DNA from: Stomoxys calcitrans
Taxonomy: Eukaryota > Arthropoda > Insecta > Diptera > Muscidae
Direction of reading: 5' to 3'
Assembly: GCF_963082655.1 (NCBI RefSeq)
Contig: NC_081554.1
Span: forward strand, 93,626,245-93,690,244
DNA length: 64,000 bases
The translations under genes and the position numbers were made by a program. The number at the start of each line of letters is the position of its first letter. Position 1 is the stretch's first letter. Positions 1-10,319 of this stretch are shown in pieces. The notes beneath the pieces are model-generated. The model made no database searches and was not told the origin of the DNA. It was given only the letters and a program-made list of their open reading frames with translations.

Positions 1-640
1 GAGTTCCTTCCTCCTTCTCCTCCCTCTGGAAGACCTCCAATTTCTCTGCGATGAAACCTTGGTTTTGCTTGCCCAAGAATCCCAATATGCGTTGCGTCAC
101 GAATTTACTGCCCCATTCCTTGATGAAGATCGTCGCCTTTGTGAGCTGGGGGTTGTCCACTTTTCTCACCAGGTCAAGCTTTGCGCACTCCCAGGGAGTG
201 TGGATACTTCTGACGAACTTTTTGACGGTATCAATACATTTTGTTGACGTAAAGCGCAGAAAAATGTATTGATACCCTTGGTGAAGGTCGTCGCCTTTGT
301 GACCTGGGGGATGTCCACTTTTCTCACCAGGTAGAGCTTTGTGCACTCCCAGGGAGTGTGGATACTTCTGACGAGCTTTTTGGGCGGTATCAATACATTT
401 TTCTGACGTAAAGCGCAGCGTAAAGATGTCCCCTCTATACTTGCTGCTCATCATTTCTATGGGTGGACCCTCTTTAGAGTTCCACACATGTTGGAAAATC
501 CGATTGTTGACCAGATCCTCCACTTGGGACCGATGATCTGATGGAATCCCACCGGATGCTCAGCCGATATTGATGACTGCATAGTTCAGCTCTTCTCCCT
601 TAAGCTTCCCTGCCACTAAGGTGCAAAAGGGTCGCTCCTT
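1..640 (-). pseudogene. DUF4780-like coding fragment, frameshifted, runs off left edge
   Basis: Read on the minus strand, about 220 down to 1 is open and gives a peptide with the spaced motifs FVRSIHTPWECAKLDLV, TKATIFI and ILGFLGKQNQGF. Upstream, around 500-390, another frame gives DHRSQVEDLVNNRIFQHVWN and then KYRGDIFTLRFTS. From memory, the order R-T-L-R-F/C, PWE-AKL, K-A-x-I/V-W/F-I, QN-G matches the DUF4780 family, a fly protein domain often found in repetitive, transposon-like genes. The reading frame changes at least twice, and a 158-bp duplication that is not a multiple of three lies inside it, so it is not a working gene here. Function is unknown. A gag-like ORF of a retroelement is the main alternative. 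Confidence 0.4.
118..418. repeat. 158-bp tandem duplication
   Basis: The block starting CCTTGATGAAGATCGTCGCC at 118 recurs at 276 as CCTTGGTGAAGGTCGTCGCC and continues collinearly to about 418, with scattered substitutions and at least one 1-nt indel. The period of 158 is not divisible by three and breaks the minus-strand reading frame it lies in. Confidence 0.9.
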
Positions 641-679
641 ACTGTTATCACTTCTGCCGTCATCCCGCTGTCCTCATCT

Positions 680-869
680 CTCGATTCGGCTGCGATGACT
701 GTTTCATTGACACTATCGAAGTCTGAATATAAAACAAAACCTTTACTTTAAGTCTGGGGACGAACTGTGCATAACTCGATTCGGCTGCGATGACTGTTTC
801 ATTGACACTATCGAAGTCTGAATATAAAACAAAACCTTTACTTTAAGTCTGGGGACGAACTGTGCATAT
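680..869. repeat. 95-bp near-perfect tandem duplication
   Basis: CTCGATTCGGCTGCGATGAC begins at 680 and again at 775. The 95-bp units agree almost base for base through CGAACTGTGCAT, so this duplication is young compared with the 158-bp one nearby. The minus strand of 891-1094 is open for 67 codons but I do not recognise the peptide. Confidence 0.9.
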
Positions 870-3015
870 CTCTGGTTCATGTGTCCCTTCCTAATTCGTC
901 AGTCTGACGGCTGATTGTGCGCTTGAAGTATTACTCTCGACTACAGGTGCCAAGGCCCTGACACCTATAGGAAGGGCGGATAACACGCTGCGGTCTGATG
1001 CCAGCACCGCATCTGTTGGGTATTTGGAGTCCCTCTCGAGGCTACTCCTGAAAGGCTGTAAAATTGTTCGTAATAGGTACCTATTCCGAGACACAGGTAT
1101 TTTTCTTCAAGGAGCGAAATGAAAAAACGTCCGATCCACACAACGGTACTTATGGGTGTCTAAACCGATCCCCCGATTTGACTTATTGCGCTTCTGGGGG
1201 GCGCAATTCTTATCCGATTTGGCTGAAATTTTGCACGTAGCGTTTTGTTGCTGCAAAAGTTTTTATTTATTTTGTTCTAAGTATAACTTTCGTAAGATGC
1301 TAGATCTGACTACAAGAATCTAGACTTAACTACAATACAAGGACAAAAGGGTGAATGCATTTCAGTTTAGCAGACTATTTTTACTCTACTTGCTCTTGTT
1401 TGCCCCACTGTGCGTCATGTAAGGTTTACATTGGCATTTGACTATGTTCAACTTACAACAAAGTACACAAATGCTTAAAGCAATCACTTTATAATATCGT
1501 AGCACTCAACCTTTTTTTATACTAGCCCAATAGCACAGCCTTTGCATATCTTGACCAATTTGATGACAGTAACTCTCCTGCCGCTACAGTCCTTTCAGGC
1601 CAAAATCTCTGAACATTTCAAGGGATGTGTGACAGCACCATCTTGGTCCTTTATACTATGTGTCGTCATGAAAACAATCTCCGAGGGCATAATTTAACCA
1701 AAAATTTAGGAAAACATTCAACCGCCTTGCCCCCTACCCCTTTTTGCCAGCATATCAAAGAAATCGCTTTATTGTTTTCATCATGGACCAAGAGATGAAT
1801 GAATGGACGGAGAGGCGGCTAAATGAAAAGCATTGTTGATAATGCAGTTAGTAGCAATTTTCATTTTCATGTCTCACAATTTTCACCAATTTTCATCTGA
1901 CCAAAAATGTAGCTCAGCCTTTTAGGGTAAAATCAACAAAACGAAAGCAACCTCCTTGTCACGATAGTGTTGGAAGCGCCAGGCCACCTATTCTCCTCCT
2001 ACGTGCGTTCAATTTTCAATGACAACAATGGGTCCATCTCTTTGCCTAAGTTTGGCAAACACTTTTACTTTCTGCTTATGGTTATTGTTCAACTGACCAA
2101 CAATTGCCACCATTGGACTTGTGGGCGAGGAGGACTGGTTAAGTGGAACGGAAGCACTGAGGCCCCCGACAACGACAGCTCTGGATAAATTAAACATTTA
2201 TCAATATTTTAATTGGCGAATGTATGTCCAGCTCATGTAGGAGCAAATGCTCTCATTTTGCAGTTGCAGATTTCCCATGGCAAAGTAACAACCCAAGTGG
2301 AATGGACATTTTTTTTTTTTTTGTAAAACAATTTAAAAAATGATTTATTGTCGAGCAGCTGGTGTCGAGCTGCGACCACCACCAGCAAATGTGTAAAGAA
2401 TGGTGTTATATTTTTTTATTCTTTGCAGAAACTTGGTTGAAAGGTTAAACTTTTGTCAAATATCCTTGGAGATTACTCAAGGATGTTGTTTGAAAAATTA
2501 CAAAAAGTGGCATATCTGTCGCGATACCCCTTATTTTTTCAATGTTGTCCACCCCGGAGTGATATTGTAACGATGCCATGAACTCGATTAATGAGAAAGA
2601 TAATTAAAATGCGATAAAACGCTGCGAGAAAAATGTATACCAATATTTGGTTCGTTAAAGGCCAATGCATTGCTCATGCAGATTTGTTGGTGGACAATTT
2701 TTCACAAAGAGCATTAAGACAAAACGGAGGAGTTTATCATCATGCATGCTTTTTAAAATGGTCAAATGCCTTTCATTTACTTTATGTATTAAGTTTGGAT
2801 TTCACAATGAAAAGGCTTAAAAAAATTTAAATGTTTGACACTTTGTTCTATTTTTTAAGGTATACTTGTTTCCGATTTAAAACTCTATCGACTAATGGTG
2901 GCGATACAACTTTATCTTTTATTTTTAACAGAAATTCGAGTAAGAATTTAAGCGTTATTTTCCAGCATCATTACCGGAATATTTTTCAAATCAAAAGTCC
3001 CATACCCATCTTTCT
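870..3015. other. AT-rich noncoding stretch with one modular-repeat fragment
   Basis: No coding region is convincing here. A fragment at about 1145-1260 carries the type A repeat phrases CCGATTTGGCTGAAATTTTG and GGGGGCGCAATTCTTATCC. The remainder (1300-3015) is AT-rich, with homopolymer T runs near 2310 and no recognisable repeat. Its small ORFs look random. Confidence 0.5.
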
Positions 3016-3026
3016 TTCATTAGGTA

Positions 3027-4605
3027 GGTTAGGTTGAGAAGAGGGTGCAGATATCAATCCGCCCCATGCCACTATGGACATACCCCTAAGCCAGTAATCG
3101 GCTTGTTGTGCGCTCTAAAAACTATAAAGTAACCTCTAAAAAAAAAAATTTAAGTTAGGAATTCCGTGCTACTTACAAAATCCTTAATTGTTTTCCATAC
3201 CACTCCCCTAAGTTGGTTCATGCTTGGTATTGTGTCTCCACTTAAGTGGCGGTATCTGTTAGACGCGAAAGCCGAGCAATGACAAAGGAAATGCCCCAAC
3301 GTCTCATTATCTTTCCCGCATGCCCTACATATGCTATCACTTGTCGCACCGATTTTACATAAGTGAGCTCGTAGTCCAATGTGTCCCGTTATGATACCAA
3401 TAGTTATACTAACCTCCTACTTGCTTCCTTTCAGTAATAGCCTCGACTTCTCTCGATCTGGATCCCCCCATAGGATTTTCGCCATCCTAACGACCGTTTC
3501 GCTGTTCCACAATGTTGCATGCACACTCGTCGCCCACGCCCTTTACTCGGACTGCGTCGACCCGAAAGGCTTCGGGTTAACCAAGTTTATTGACGGCAGT
3601 CCTCTAGCCTTCACCGCCAAATCGTCTGCCTTTCATTTCCCCCTTACTTCGTTAGGGCCCGACATCAAAACGATGCGGATTTTGCCATCCTCAGAGAAGG
3701 TGTTAATTTCCTTTTTACACTGCAAGACTGTTCGTGACCTTATCGTGCTGGTTGTTATTGCCCTTATGGCAATTTTACTGTCGGTAAAGATGTTCACACT
3801 CGACGTCCTCGCGTTAGCACCACACCACTTCACGCATTCCGTGATCGCCCGGATCTCCGCCTGCAGGACCGTATTATGGTCAGACAGTCTAAAACAGATC
3901 TCAGTCCCTGGGTTCTCAATGTAAATCCTCAGGCCCACTTTGTCCTCTAGCTTTGATCCATCCGTGTAACACGATCTTCCAGATGGCAATATTAGAGTTC
4001 CGTCAATCCAAGACTGTGCCGATGACAGTAGTGTCTCGCACTCGACTTCAAGGGTCATCTCTGGTATCCGATCGGAAACCTCTTCCCTTCCTTCCAGGTT
4101 TCCTATCGTCGCCTCGATTATACCGCGATGGTATGAGCTGCTCCCATCCTCAATCCATTCTCCCATCGCCTTAAGTCTCATAGTCGCAATGGCTGCTTCA
4201 CACTTAATCTGTATGTCAATGAGTCGGATATCTAGAATAGTCTCCAGTGCCCTAGTGGGCGTGGTCCTCATCGCTCCGTCTATGCCAAGACAACATGTTC
4301 TCTGAACCTGTTGTATGGTCCTTATGTTGCACTTTTTCTCCATAGCAGTCCATCAAACTACTAAGACGTAAGTAAGTATTGGTATAATCACGCTCCTGTA
4401 GAGCCAGTGGACTATCCTCGGATTCGGGCCCCATTTCGAGCCTACGGCCCATTTACATAGTGTCCAACATCTGTGAGCCTTCTCAGCATGCTCCTGAATG
4501 TGATATTTCCAATTCAGTTTCCTATCCAAGATCACACCTATTTTGACCTTGTCAGTTATCGAAATCGCCTTATTGAGGAAACGTGGTGCGTTAAATTGGC
4601 CCGCC
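3027..4605 (-). mobile_element. LOA/I-type non-LTR retrotransposon, 5'-truncated (RT C-end, RNase H, 3' UTR)
   Basis: Minus-strand coding starts near 4605 inside the late reverse-transcriptase/thumb region (KIGVILDRKLNWKYHIQEHA, PNPRIVHWLYRSVIIPILTY). After a frameshift near 4340 it continues as IRTIQQVQRTCCLGI and TPTRALETILDIRLIDIQI. An RNase H domain follows: YTDGSK about 3970, QAEIRAI about 3870, IFTDSKIAI about 3800. The usual final motif VPGH is degraded to MSGPNEV, losing the histidine. A CHCSAFA zinc-type motif follows at about 3270, then a 3' UTR ending in a CCTAACC tail. An RNase H after RT fits LOA or I clade rather than jockey or R1. A perfect 11-bp target duplication, TTCATTAGGTA, lies at 3016-3026 and 4606-4616, so the 5' truncation occurred on insertion. 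Confidence 0.85.
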
Positions 4606-4879
4606 TTCATTAGGTAAGGTTAGATTAGATTTTGTGACAATCGGTTCTCAGTATCACTTTGACATATTAGTCTATTGTGATAACACAGAAACAGAAGCGG
4701 GAACATGCCTCCTAATTCCCTCCGTTGAAGCAGCCAGCCCAATAACTTTAAAAAGCCCAATAACTTTTGGGTATAAGGGTGCGATGCTCACTCTCAACAC
4801 ATTAACAACGGCATCAAGTCCTGGTACAATTCGTAAATACTAACAACCAAATAACACTTAATACAGATAATATAGCTAG

Positions 4880-5339
4880 GTTTGTAAAAAGGATTAGGGA
4901 GGAAGTTTTAACAATATGTTCGGAAAACCTGACCGATTTAGAATAGCAAGCTTACAAAAAAGTGTTAAATCCAACTAGACTAAATTCGGATGTCTACTCA
5001 GACGAAGGCTTGGGCAAGATGCTTTGGATTGCTCAAGCATAGACGACATTGATGGCAATGACAACAGAATTACGAAGATAGTTGTCCTCTTCGAGAAAGG
5101 AATTCATCCCAAGAATAACCCTGGATGACCAAGGAGATTCGCAACATTGCGAAAGAGGTCCTCGGGCTTTATAACAGAGCTCGTCGTAAAAAGCGGCAGT
5201 TTATTGAAATGTGTATTACTGCTCTAGGGATACAATAAGAGGACCAGTGCGTTAAAACGGGCGTCCTGAAAGATGAAAGGGTAGTGGATGAAAACGCATT
5301 TTCCACTTGATACGACAGGACACGACTTATCTTATAGAC
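4880..5339 (+). mobile_element. LOA-type LINE fragment, linker between endonuclease and RT
   Basis: About 5110-5230 reads PWMTKEIRNIAKEVLGLYNR and ARRKKRQF, the PWW-x-EI...R-L-N-RAR pattern found between endonuclease and reverse transcriptase in LOA/Bilbo-like LINEs. Stops and frameshifts are present. The element resumes at 6479 after an inserted SINE that duplicated TTTATGGCAA. The 4617-4880 stretch just upstream is unrecognised. Confidence 0.6.
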
Positions 5340-5349
5340 TTTATGGCAA

Positions 5350-6468
5350 GGTTAGGTTAGGTAAGAGTGGCAGTCCTTTACAGACTCACTTAGACAATTT
5401 TTATGCCCTACACCACTTTGAGCATTTCTTTGCAACGCTCAGAAGGAGAAGAGCTAGACCCATTGATAAGTATACCGATCGGCTTAGAATCACTTTCTGA
5501 TTCGATTTAGCTATGTCCGTCTGTCTGTCCATGTATTCTTGTGATCAAGTTACAGGTCGCATTTATTGTCCGATTACCATGAAATTTTGCTCAAGTCTTT
5601 TTTTTTGGCCCAAGGACGAACGCTATTGATTTTGAACAAAATCGGTTCAGATTTACATATAGCTCCCATATATATCTTTCATCTGAAATGGCCTTTAAAG
5701 GCTGTAGAAGCCACAATTTTGGTCCGATCATTACAAAATTTGGCATGAGGTGCTTTATTTGACGTCTTGATTAGATTTAGATATACCTCCCATATATATC
5801 TTTTTCATCCGATTTGGACTTTTAGGCAGAATTTTGGCCCGATTTCTACAAGTTTAAAAAAAAAATAAAATTTGGCTTAGATTTAGATATAGGTCCCCGA
5901 TTATCTTTCATCCGAAATAGACGTTAGCCTGTAGAAACCACAATTTTTCAACACTTGCCCAAAATTTCATTAAAATCGGTCCAATGTATATATTTTATCC
6001 GATATGAATTTTTAGGGCAGTAAAAACCACAATTTTGGTCACATCTTTACAATATAGGGCGTGAGATGTTCTATTTGACGTGCAAGTATGTGTCATCAAA
6101 ACTAGCACTGATTTCGATGTAACTCCTATATAATATTTTATCCGATATGGCCTTTTAAGGGTGGGTAAATCAAAATTTGTTGTCCTATCGTAGGAAAATC
6201 TTATAAGGTTCTATTTGATATTCCAATAGGTATCCAAATTAAAGTCTGACTAGATTTCGAGATAAGTTCTACATATAATAAGTACTACGTACACAGGTGG
6301 TGTAAGGTATTATATAGTCGGATCCGCCCGACTTTCCCCTTCCTTCTGGTTTAAGTCTATTGTGATACCAAAGTAGCGACAGACCAAGGCTTTTAGCAGG
6401 AATCGAACCCATGACCCCTGCACTGGTTATCCAAGCACGCTACCAACTGGGCTACCGGGGTGCCCGAA
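5350..6468 (-). mobile_element. tRNA-derived SINE (family 2) with LINE-like tail, split by a modular repeat
   Basis: On the minus strand the 5' head begins at 6468 with GGGCACCCCGGTAGCCCAGT. It has a box A match (TAGCCCAGTTGG) and a perfect box B (GGTTCGATTCC). The body continues to ATCACAATAGACTT, is interrupted by a type B repeat (5396-6352), and resumes as GTCTAAGTGAGTCTGTAAAG, ending at 5350 in CTTACCTAACCTAACC. The target duplication TTTATGGCAA flanks it at 5340-5349 and 6469-6478. The 3' part matches the 3' end of the LOA-like LINE at 23188-23824, the pattern expected for a SINE mobilised by that LINE. Confidence 0.8.
5396..6352 (+). repeat. Type B modular repeat inserted in SINE family 2
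   Basis: The head TTTTTATGCCCTACACCAC is followed by GCAACGCTCAGAAGGAGAAG and the block ending TTTAGCTATGTCCGTCTG. Several modules with GATATAGCTCCCATATATAT follow. The tail is GGTATTATATAGTCGGATCC then CGCCCGACTTTCC. It has no coding capacity. Type B consensus was built by comparing the copies at 7440, 26238, 42045 and 52761. Confidence 0.8.
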
Positions 6469-6478
6469 TTTATGGCAA

Positions 6479-7310
6479 AGGAAGCCTTGAAGAGCTTAGA
6501 ACCATTTAAGTCAATCAGTCCTGAGGATGTATATCCGGTATTACTACAGAAGGAGGCAGACTATCTGGAGCCACATCTGGCCGCTTTGATCACAGCGTGC
6601 CTAGGAATTGCATTTATTCCGAAATCATGACAGGAGACAAGGGTGGCGTCTATCATCCAAACCCGGAAAGACAAACTATGCCAACACTAAATGCCTGCAG
6701 TCCTACACTGATAGAAAGGCACCAATGTTGTCATTATCATACACAGACGTTGCTGGAAATATTGTTAACAAGTGTTGATGATTTTGTGAACATGCGTTTT
6801 TGTTTCAGGCACCAACCGTTATACACATCATGCCTAGAAAATGTGTATGTACACCAACCTTAAGCTTAAGGGACTCTTAAACAGTGTTGGACAGTGTAGA
6901 CGTTTCATTCACAAACATTGTTGTTGGTTTATGAACATTAGTTGTCGATTTGATAACATCTGGGTGTCGATACACTTTTATGAACCATTGTTGTCACTTT
7001 GCCAACGCCGTAGTTGACTTTTTCTATGAGTATATAGGACTATAGGCACGCCATATGCAAGACATTTTAGACTCCTATGGGTGACCACCATAAATAATAA
7101 TAAATGTTATAATACTTCTAAGGGTGTAGGAATCCGAATCAGCTATGCAGAAAGGCCGCAAGGCTCTTGGAGATGGCATACGACTGGGCTAGGCCTAGAA
7201 GTCCGTCCCAATGTTAACTAAGAGAGGACTAAAATAGGCCTCTTCTTGAGGAAGACGAAGGTGGGCGACATTGACGCACACCTCCTCCAATAGGAGGCGT
7301 TATTTAGTTA
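6479..7310 (+). mobile_element. LOA-type LINE fragment, RT domain pieces (continuation)
   Basis: Directly after the SINE insertion the sequence reads MAKEALKSLEPFKSISPEDV, YPVLLQ, YLEPHLAALITACLGI and, in a shifted frame, GDKGGVYHPNPERQ. This is the first conserved block of a LOA-type reverse transcriptase (K-S-P-G-P-D, YPV-LLQ, FIPKPG), with several core residues changed. About 6720-7120 is noncoding filler. About 7123-7310 matches the LINE copy at 43540-43720 (TGGCATACGACTGGGCTAGG, GAGGAAGACGAAGGTGGGCG), which encodes the block before the RT thumb. All pieces are inactive. Confidence 0.65.
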
Positions 7311-7439
7311 TTCAAAGAAAAAATCAATTTTGTTGAATTGATTAAACGGATGTTATTTCATCAGCCAAATGGCCACCACGCTTGCAGGACCAGATCCTTT
7401 TCATGAAACTTTCCATTTTGAAATTCTGCAGACGTATTG

Positions 7440-7940
7440 GGACATAAAAAAAATATCATGCAAAAGTTTGTAAAGATTGGAACAAACTTGTGGCTTTATA
7501 GCCATAAAATGCCATATCGGATGAAAGATATATACGCGAGCTACATCTTAATCTAAACCAATTTTTATGAAATTTTGTACACATGTTGAAATGTCAAATG
7601 AAACATTTCGTGCAAAATGGACGGACTAAAATTGTGGCTTCTACAATCTTAATAGGCCATATCAGATGAAAGATATATATGGGAGCTATATCTAAATCTG
7701 GACCGATTTTTTTTTTCAAAATCAATAGCGTTCGTCTTTGGACCAAAAAAGTGACTTGTGCAAAATTTTGTAATAGTCGGACAACAAATGCCAACTGTAC
7801 CTTGATTACAAGAATACATGGACAAACAGACACACGGTATACTTATCAATGGGTCTAGCTCTTCTCCTTCTTAGCGTTGCAAACAAATGCAGAAAGTTAT
7901 AATACCCTGTACGACAGTGGTGGTGTAGGGTATAAAAAAA
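7440..7940 (-). repeat. Type B modular repeat, tail-truncated
   Basis: Read on the minus strand from 7940: TTTTTTTATACCCTACACCA, CAGTGGTGG region, GTACAGGGTATTATAAC, then AAGGAGAAGAGCTAGACCCA and modules with the ATATAGCTCCCATATATATC core. The conserved GC-rich tail is missing at the low-coordinate end. Confidence 0.8.
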
Positions 7941-8090
7941 GCTGCACACTTTTGTCAATTTCGTAACGTAAATTGTTTTACAATCGACATGCGTTTGAAA
8001 AATGTTATAAACCATAGTTTTAGCTCTCATTTTACGCCATTTGGAATCCTTTATTTGTCTGTTTGTTTTTACTTGTTTACTTTTGCTTGC

Positions 8091-9710
8091 TTTTTTTTAT
8101 ACACCACCATAGCAGGGGGGTATACTAATCTAGTCATTCCGTTTGTAAAACCTCGAAATATTGATTTGCGACTCCATAAATTATATATATTCTGGATCGT
8201 TTTGACATTCTGAAACGATCTAGCCATGTCAGTCCGTCCGTCTGTCGAAATCGTGATAGCGGTCGAACGCGTTAGGCTAGCCTCTTGATGTAGGTCGTTG
8301 CGGATTGCAAATGGGCCATATCGGTTCAGATTTGCATATAGCTCCCATATAAACCGATCTCCCGATTCAACTTATGAGCATCAGGAAGCCACAATTTTTT
8401 CCGATTTAGCTTAAATTTTGCACAAAGTGTTCTCTTATGACTTTCAACAACTATGTACGTATTCCAAGTACGGTTTAAATCGGTCTTTAACCTGATATAG
8501 CTCCCATATAAACCTGATATAGCTCCCATATAAACCTGATATAGCTCCCATATAAACCGATTTGACTTCTTGAGCCCCTGGCAGCCGCAACTTTTGTCCG
8601 ATTTAGCTGAAATTTTGCATGCGGTGTTCTATTACGACTTCCAACAACTATGTCATGTACGGTCCAAATCGATCTATAACTTGATATAGCTCCGTATAAA
8701 CCGATCTGCTGATTTAAATTCTTGTCCGATTTGGCTGAAATTTTGCATGCGGTGTTCTGTTACGACTTCCAACAACTGTGCCCTGGTCCAAATCAGTCTA
8801 TAATCTGATATAGTTCCCATATAAACCGGTCTCTCAATCATCCTCGTTCGGTTCCTGGAAGCTTTAATTTTTGCTGGTTTGGCTGAAGTTTGGTAAAACC
8901 GGTAAACCGATTTGCCGATTTGGTTTCCAAAACTTGTGCCAAGTACGGTTCAAATCGATCTATAACCTGATATAGTTCCCATATAAACCGAACTCCCGAT
9001 CTGACTTCTTGAGCCCCTGGAAGCCGCAATTTTTATCCGATTTAACTAAAATTTTGCGCGTAGTGTTGTGTTATGACTTTCAACAACTGTGCCAAGTACG
9101 GTCCAAATCGGTCAATAACCTGATATAGCTCCCATATAAACCGTTTTGCCGAGTTGACGTCTTGAGTCATTACAAGCCGCAATTTTTATCCAATTTGGTA
9201 TGCGGTGTTCTGTTACGACTTCCAACAACTGTGCCAAGTACGGTTCAAACCATATAAACCGATCTGCCGATTTGACATCTTGAGTCCTTACTAGCAGCAT
9301 TCTTTGTCCGATTTACATGCGTTGTTCTGTTACGACTTCCAACAACTGTGCCAAGTACGGTCGAAATCGATCTATAACTTGATATAGCTCCATATAAACC
9401 GATCTGCCGATTTAAATTCTTGTCCGATTTGGCTGAAATTTTGCATGCGGTGTTCTGTTACGACTTCCAACAACTGTGCCCTGGTCCAAATCAGTCTATA
9501 ATCTGATATAGTTCCCATATAAACCGGTCTCTCAATCATCCTCGTTCGGTTCCTGGAAGCTTTAATTTTTGCTGGTTTGGCTGAAGTTTGGTATGTAGAA
9601 CAAAATCATGCCCCTCAACTAAATTTAGTTTGTAGAAATTTTAATCAGAATCCATGGTGATGGGTTCCCAAGTTTCGGGCCGGCCGAATTTAACACGTTT
9701 TTGCTTGTTA
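8091..9710 (+). repeat. Type A modular repeat, about 1.6 kb
   Basis: Head: TTTTTATACACCACCATAGC and GGGGGTATACTAATCTAGTC, then TTATATATATTCTGGATCG and CTAGCCATGTCAGTCCGTCC. The interior is a series of modules with GATATAGCTCCCATATAAAC. The tail holds GGGCCGGCCGAA followed by ACACGTTTTTGCTTGTTAC. Bases 8683-8895 and 9381-9593 (213 bp each) are nearly identical, showing a recent internal duplication. No protein is supported. Short minus-strand ORFs arise because the module has few stop codons. Confidence 0.85.
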
Positions 9711-10083
9711 CTTTTTGAGTCCTAGATGGTGGGTACATTTTGGTCCAATTTCGCCAGAAATTTGGTTTAAGGCGGTTTAGCTCCATCAAATACTACCTAA
9801 ATAGGTCCATGGATAAATTAAGACCCAATATCAATCCGCTACCTTGAATTCATCTCGTACTTTACTAGAAGATTTAACTTTTGCTTGATTCAACTGTCAT
9901 GCGGAGAACATATATGACCTCCAACACACTCACAGAAAAAAAGCCTGCAAACACTGTATTGCCACCTTTAAACTCATTCTTTGTCTCGTAACTCTTTGTT
10001 TTCGTTACTTTTCGTAACAGTGATTGACACTACCATTTTTGCCATTGAAACCGTTCCAATGTAAACTTGAATAAATGCATCTA
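9711..10083. other. Unassigned sequence between repeats
   Basis: AT-rich sequence with a few degenerate phrases of the modular repeats at its left end. I see no gene, RNA or further repeat. Confidence 0.4.
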
Positions 10084-10319
10084 TTGGGTTGCCCAAAAAG
10101 TAATTGCGGATGTTTTAAAAGAAAGTAAATGCATTTTCATTCTAAGTTTTATTAAAAACTTAGAATGAAATTTAATCAAATATACTTTTTTTACACTTTT
10201 TTCTAAAGCAAGCTAAAAGTAACAGCTGATAACTGACAGAAGAAAGAATGCAATTACAGAGTCACAAGCTGCGAAAAAAATTTTCAACTATATGAAAAAT
10301 TACTTTTTGGGCAACCCAA
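10084..10319. mobile_element. Mariner-derived MITE, 236 bp
   Basis: The terminal inverted repeat TTGGGTTGCCCAAAAAGTAA starts at 10084, and its inverse TTACTTTTTGGGCAACCCAA ends at 10319. TA duplications flank both ends (10082-10083, 10320-10321). The subterminal sequence matches both ends of the coding mariner at 61501-62416 (AAAGAAAGTAAATGCATTTT; AACAGCTGATAACTGACAG), so this is an internal-deletion derivative. It also carries a small inverted duplication around ATTCTAAGTTTTATTAAAAA. Confidence 0.92.

Noticed and set aside
891..1094. 67-codon minus-strand ORF as N-terminus of the DUF4780-like gene
   Set aside because: Position would fit, but the peptide shows no recognisable motif and stops lie between it and the recognised part.
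3379..3924. 181-codon plus-strand ORF
   Set aside because: Lies opposite the RNase H coding of the LOA-type LINE. It is the antisense shadow of that frame.
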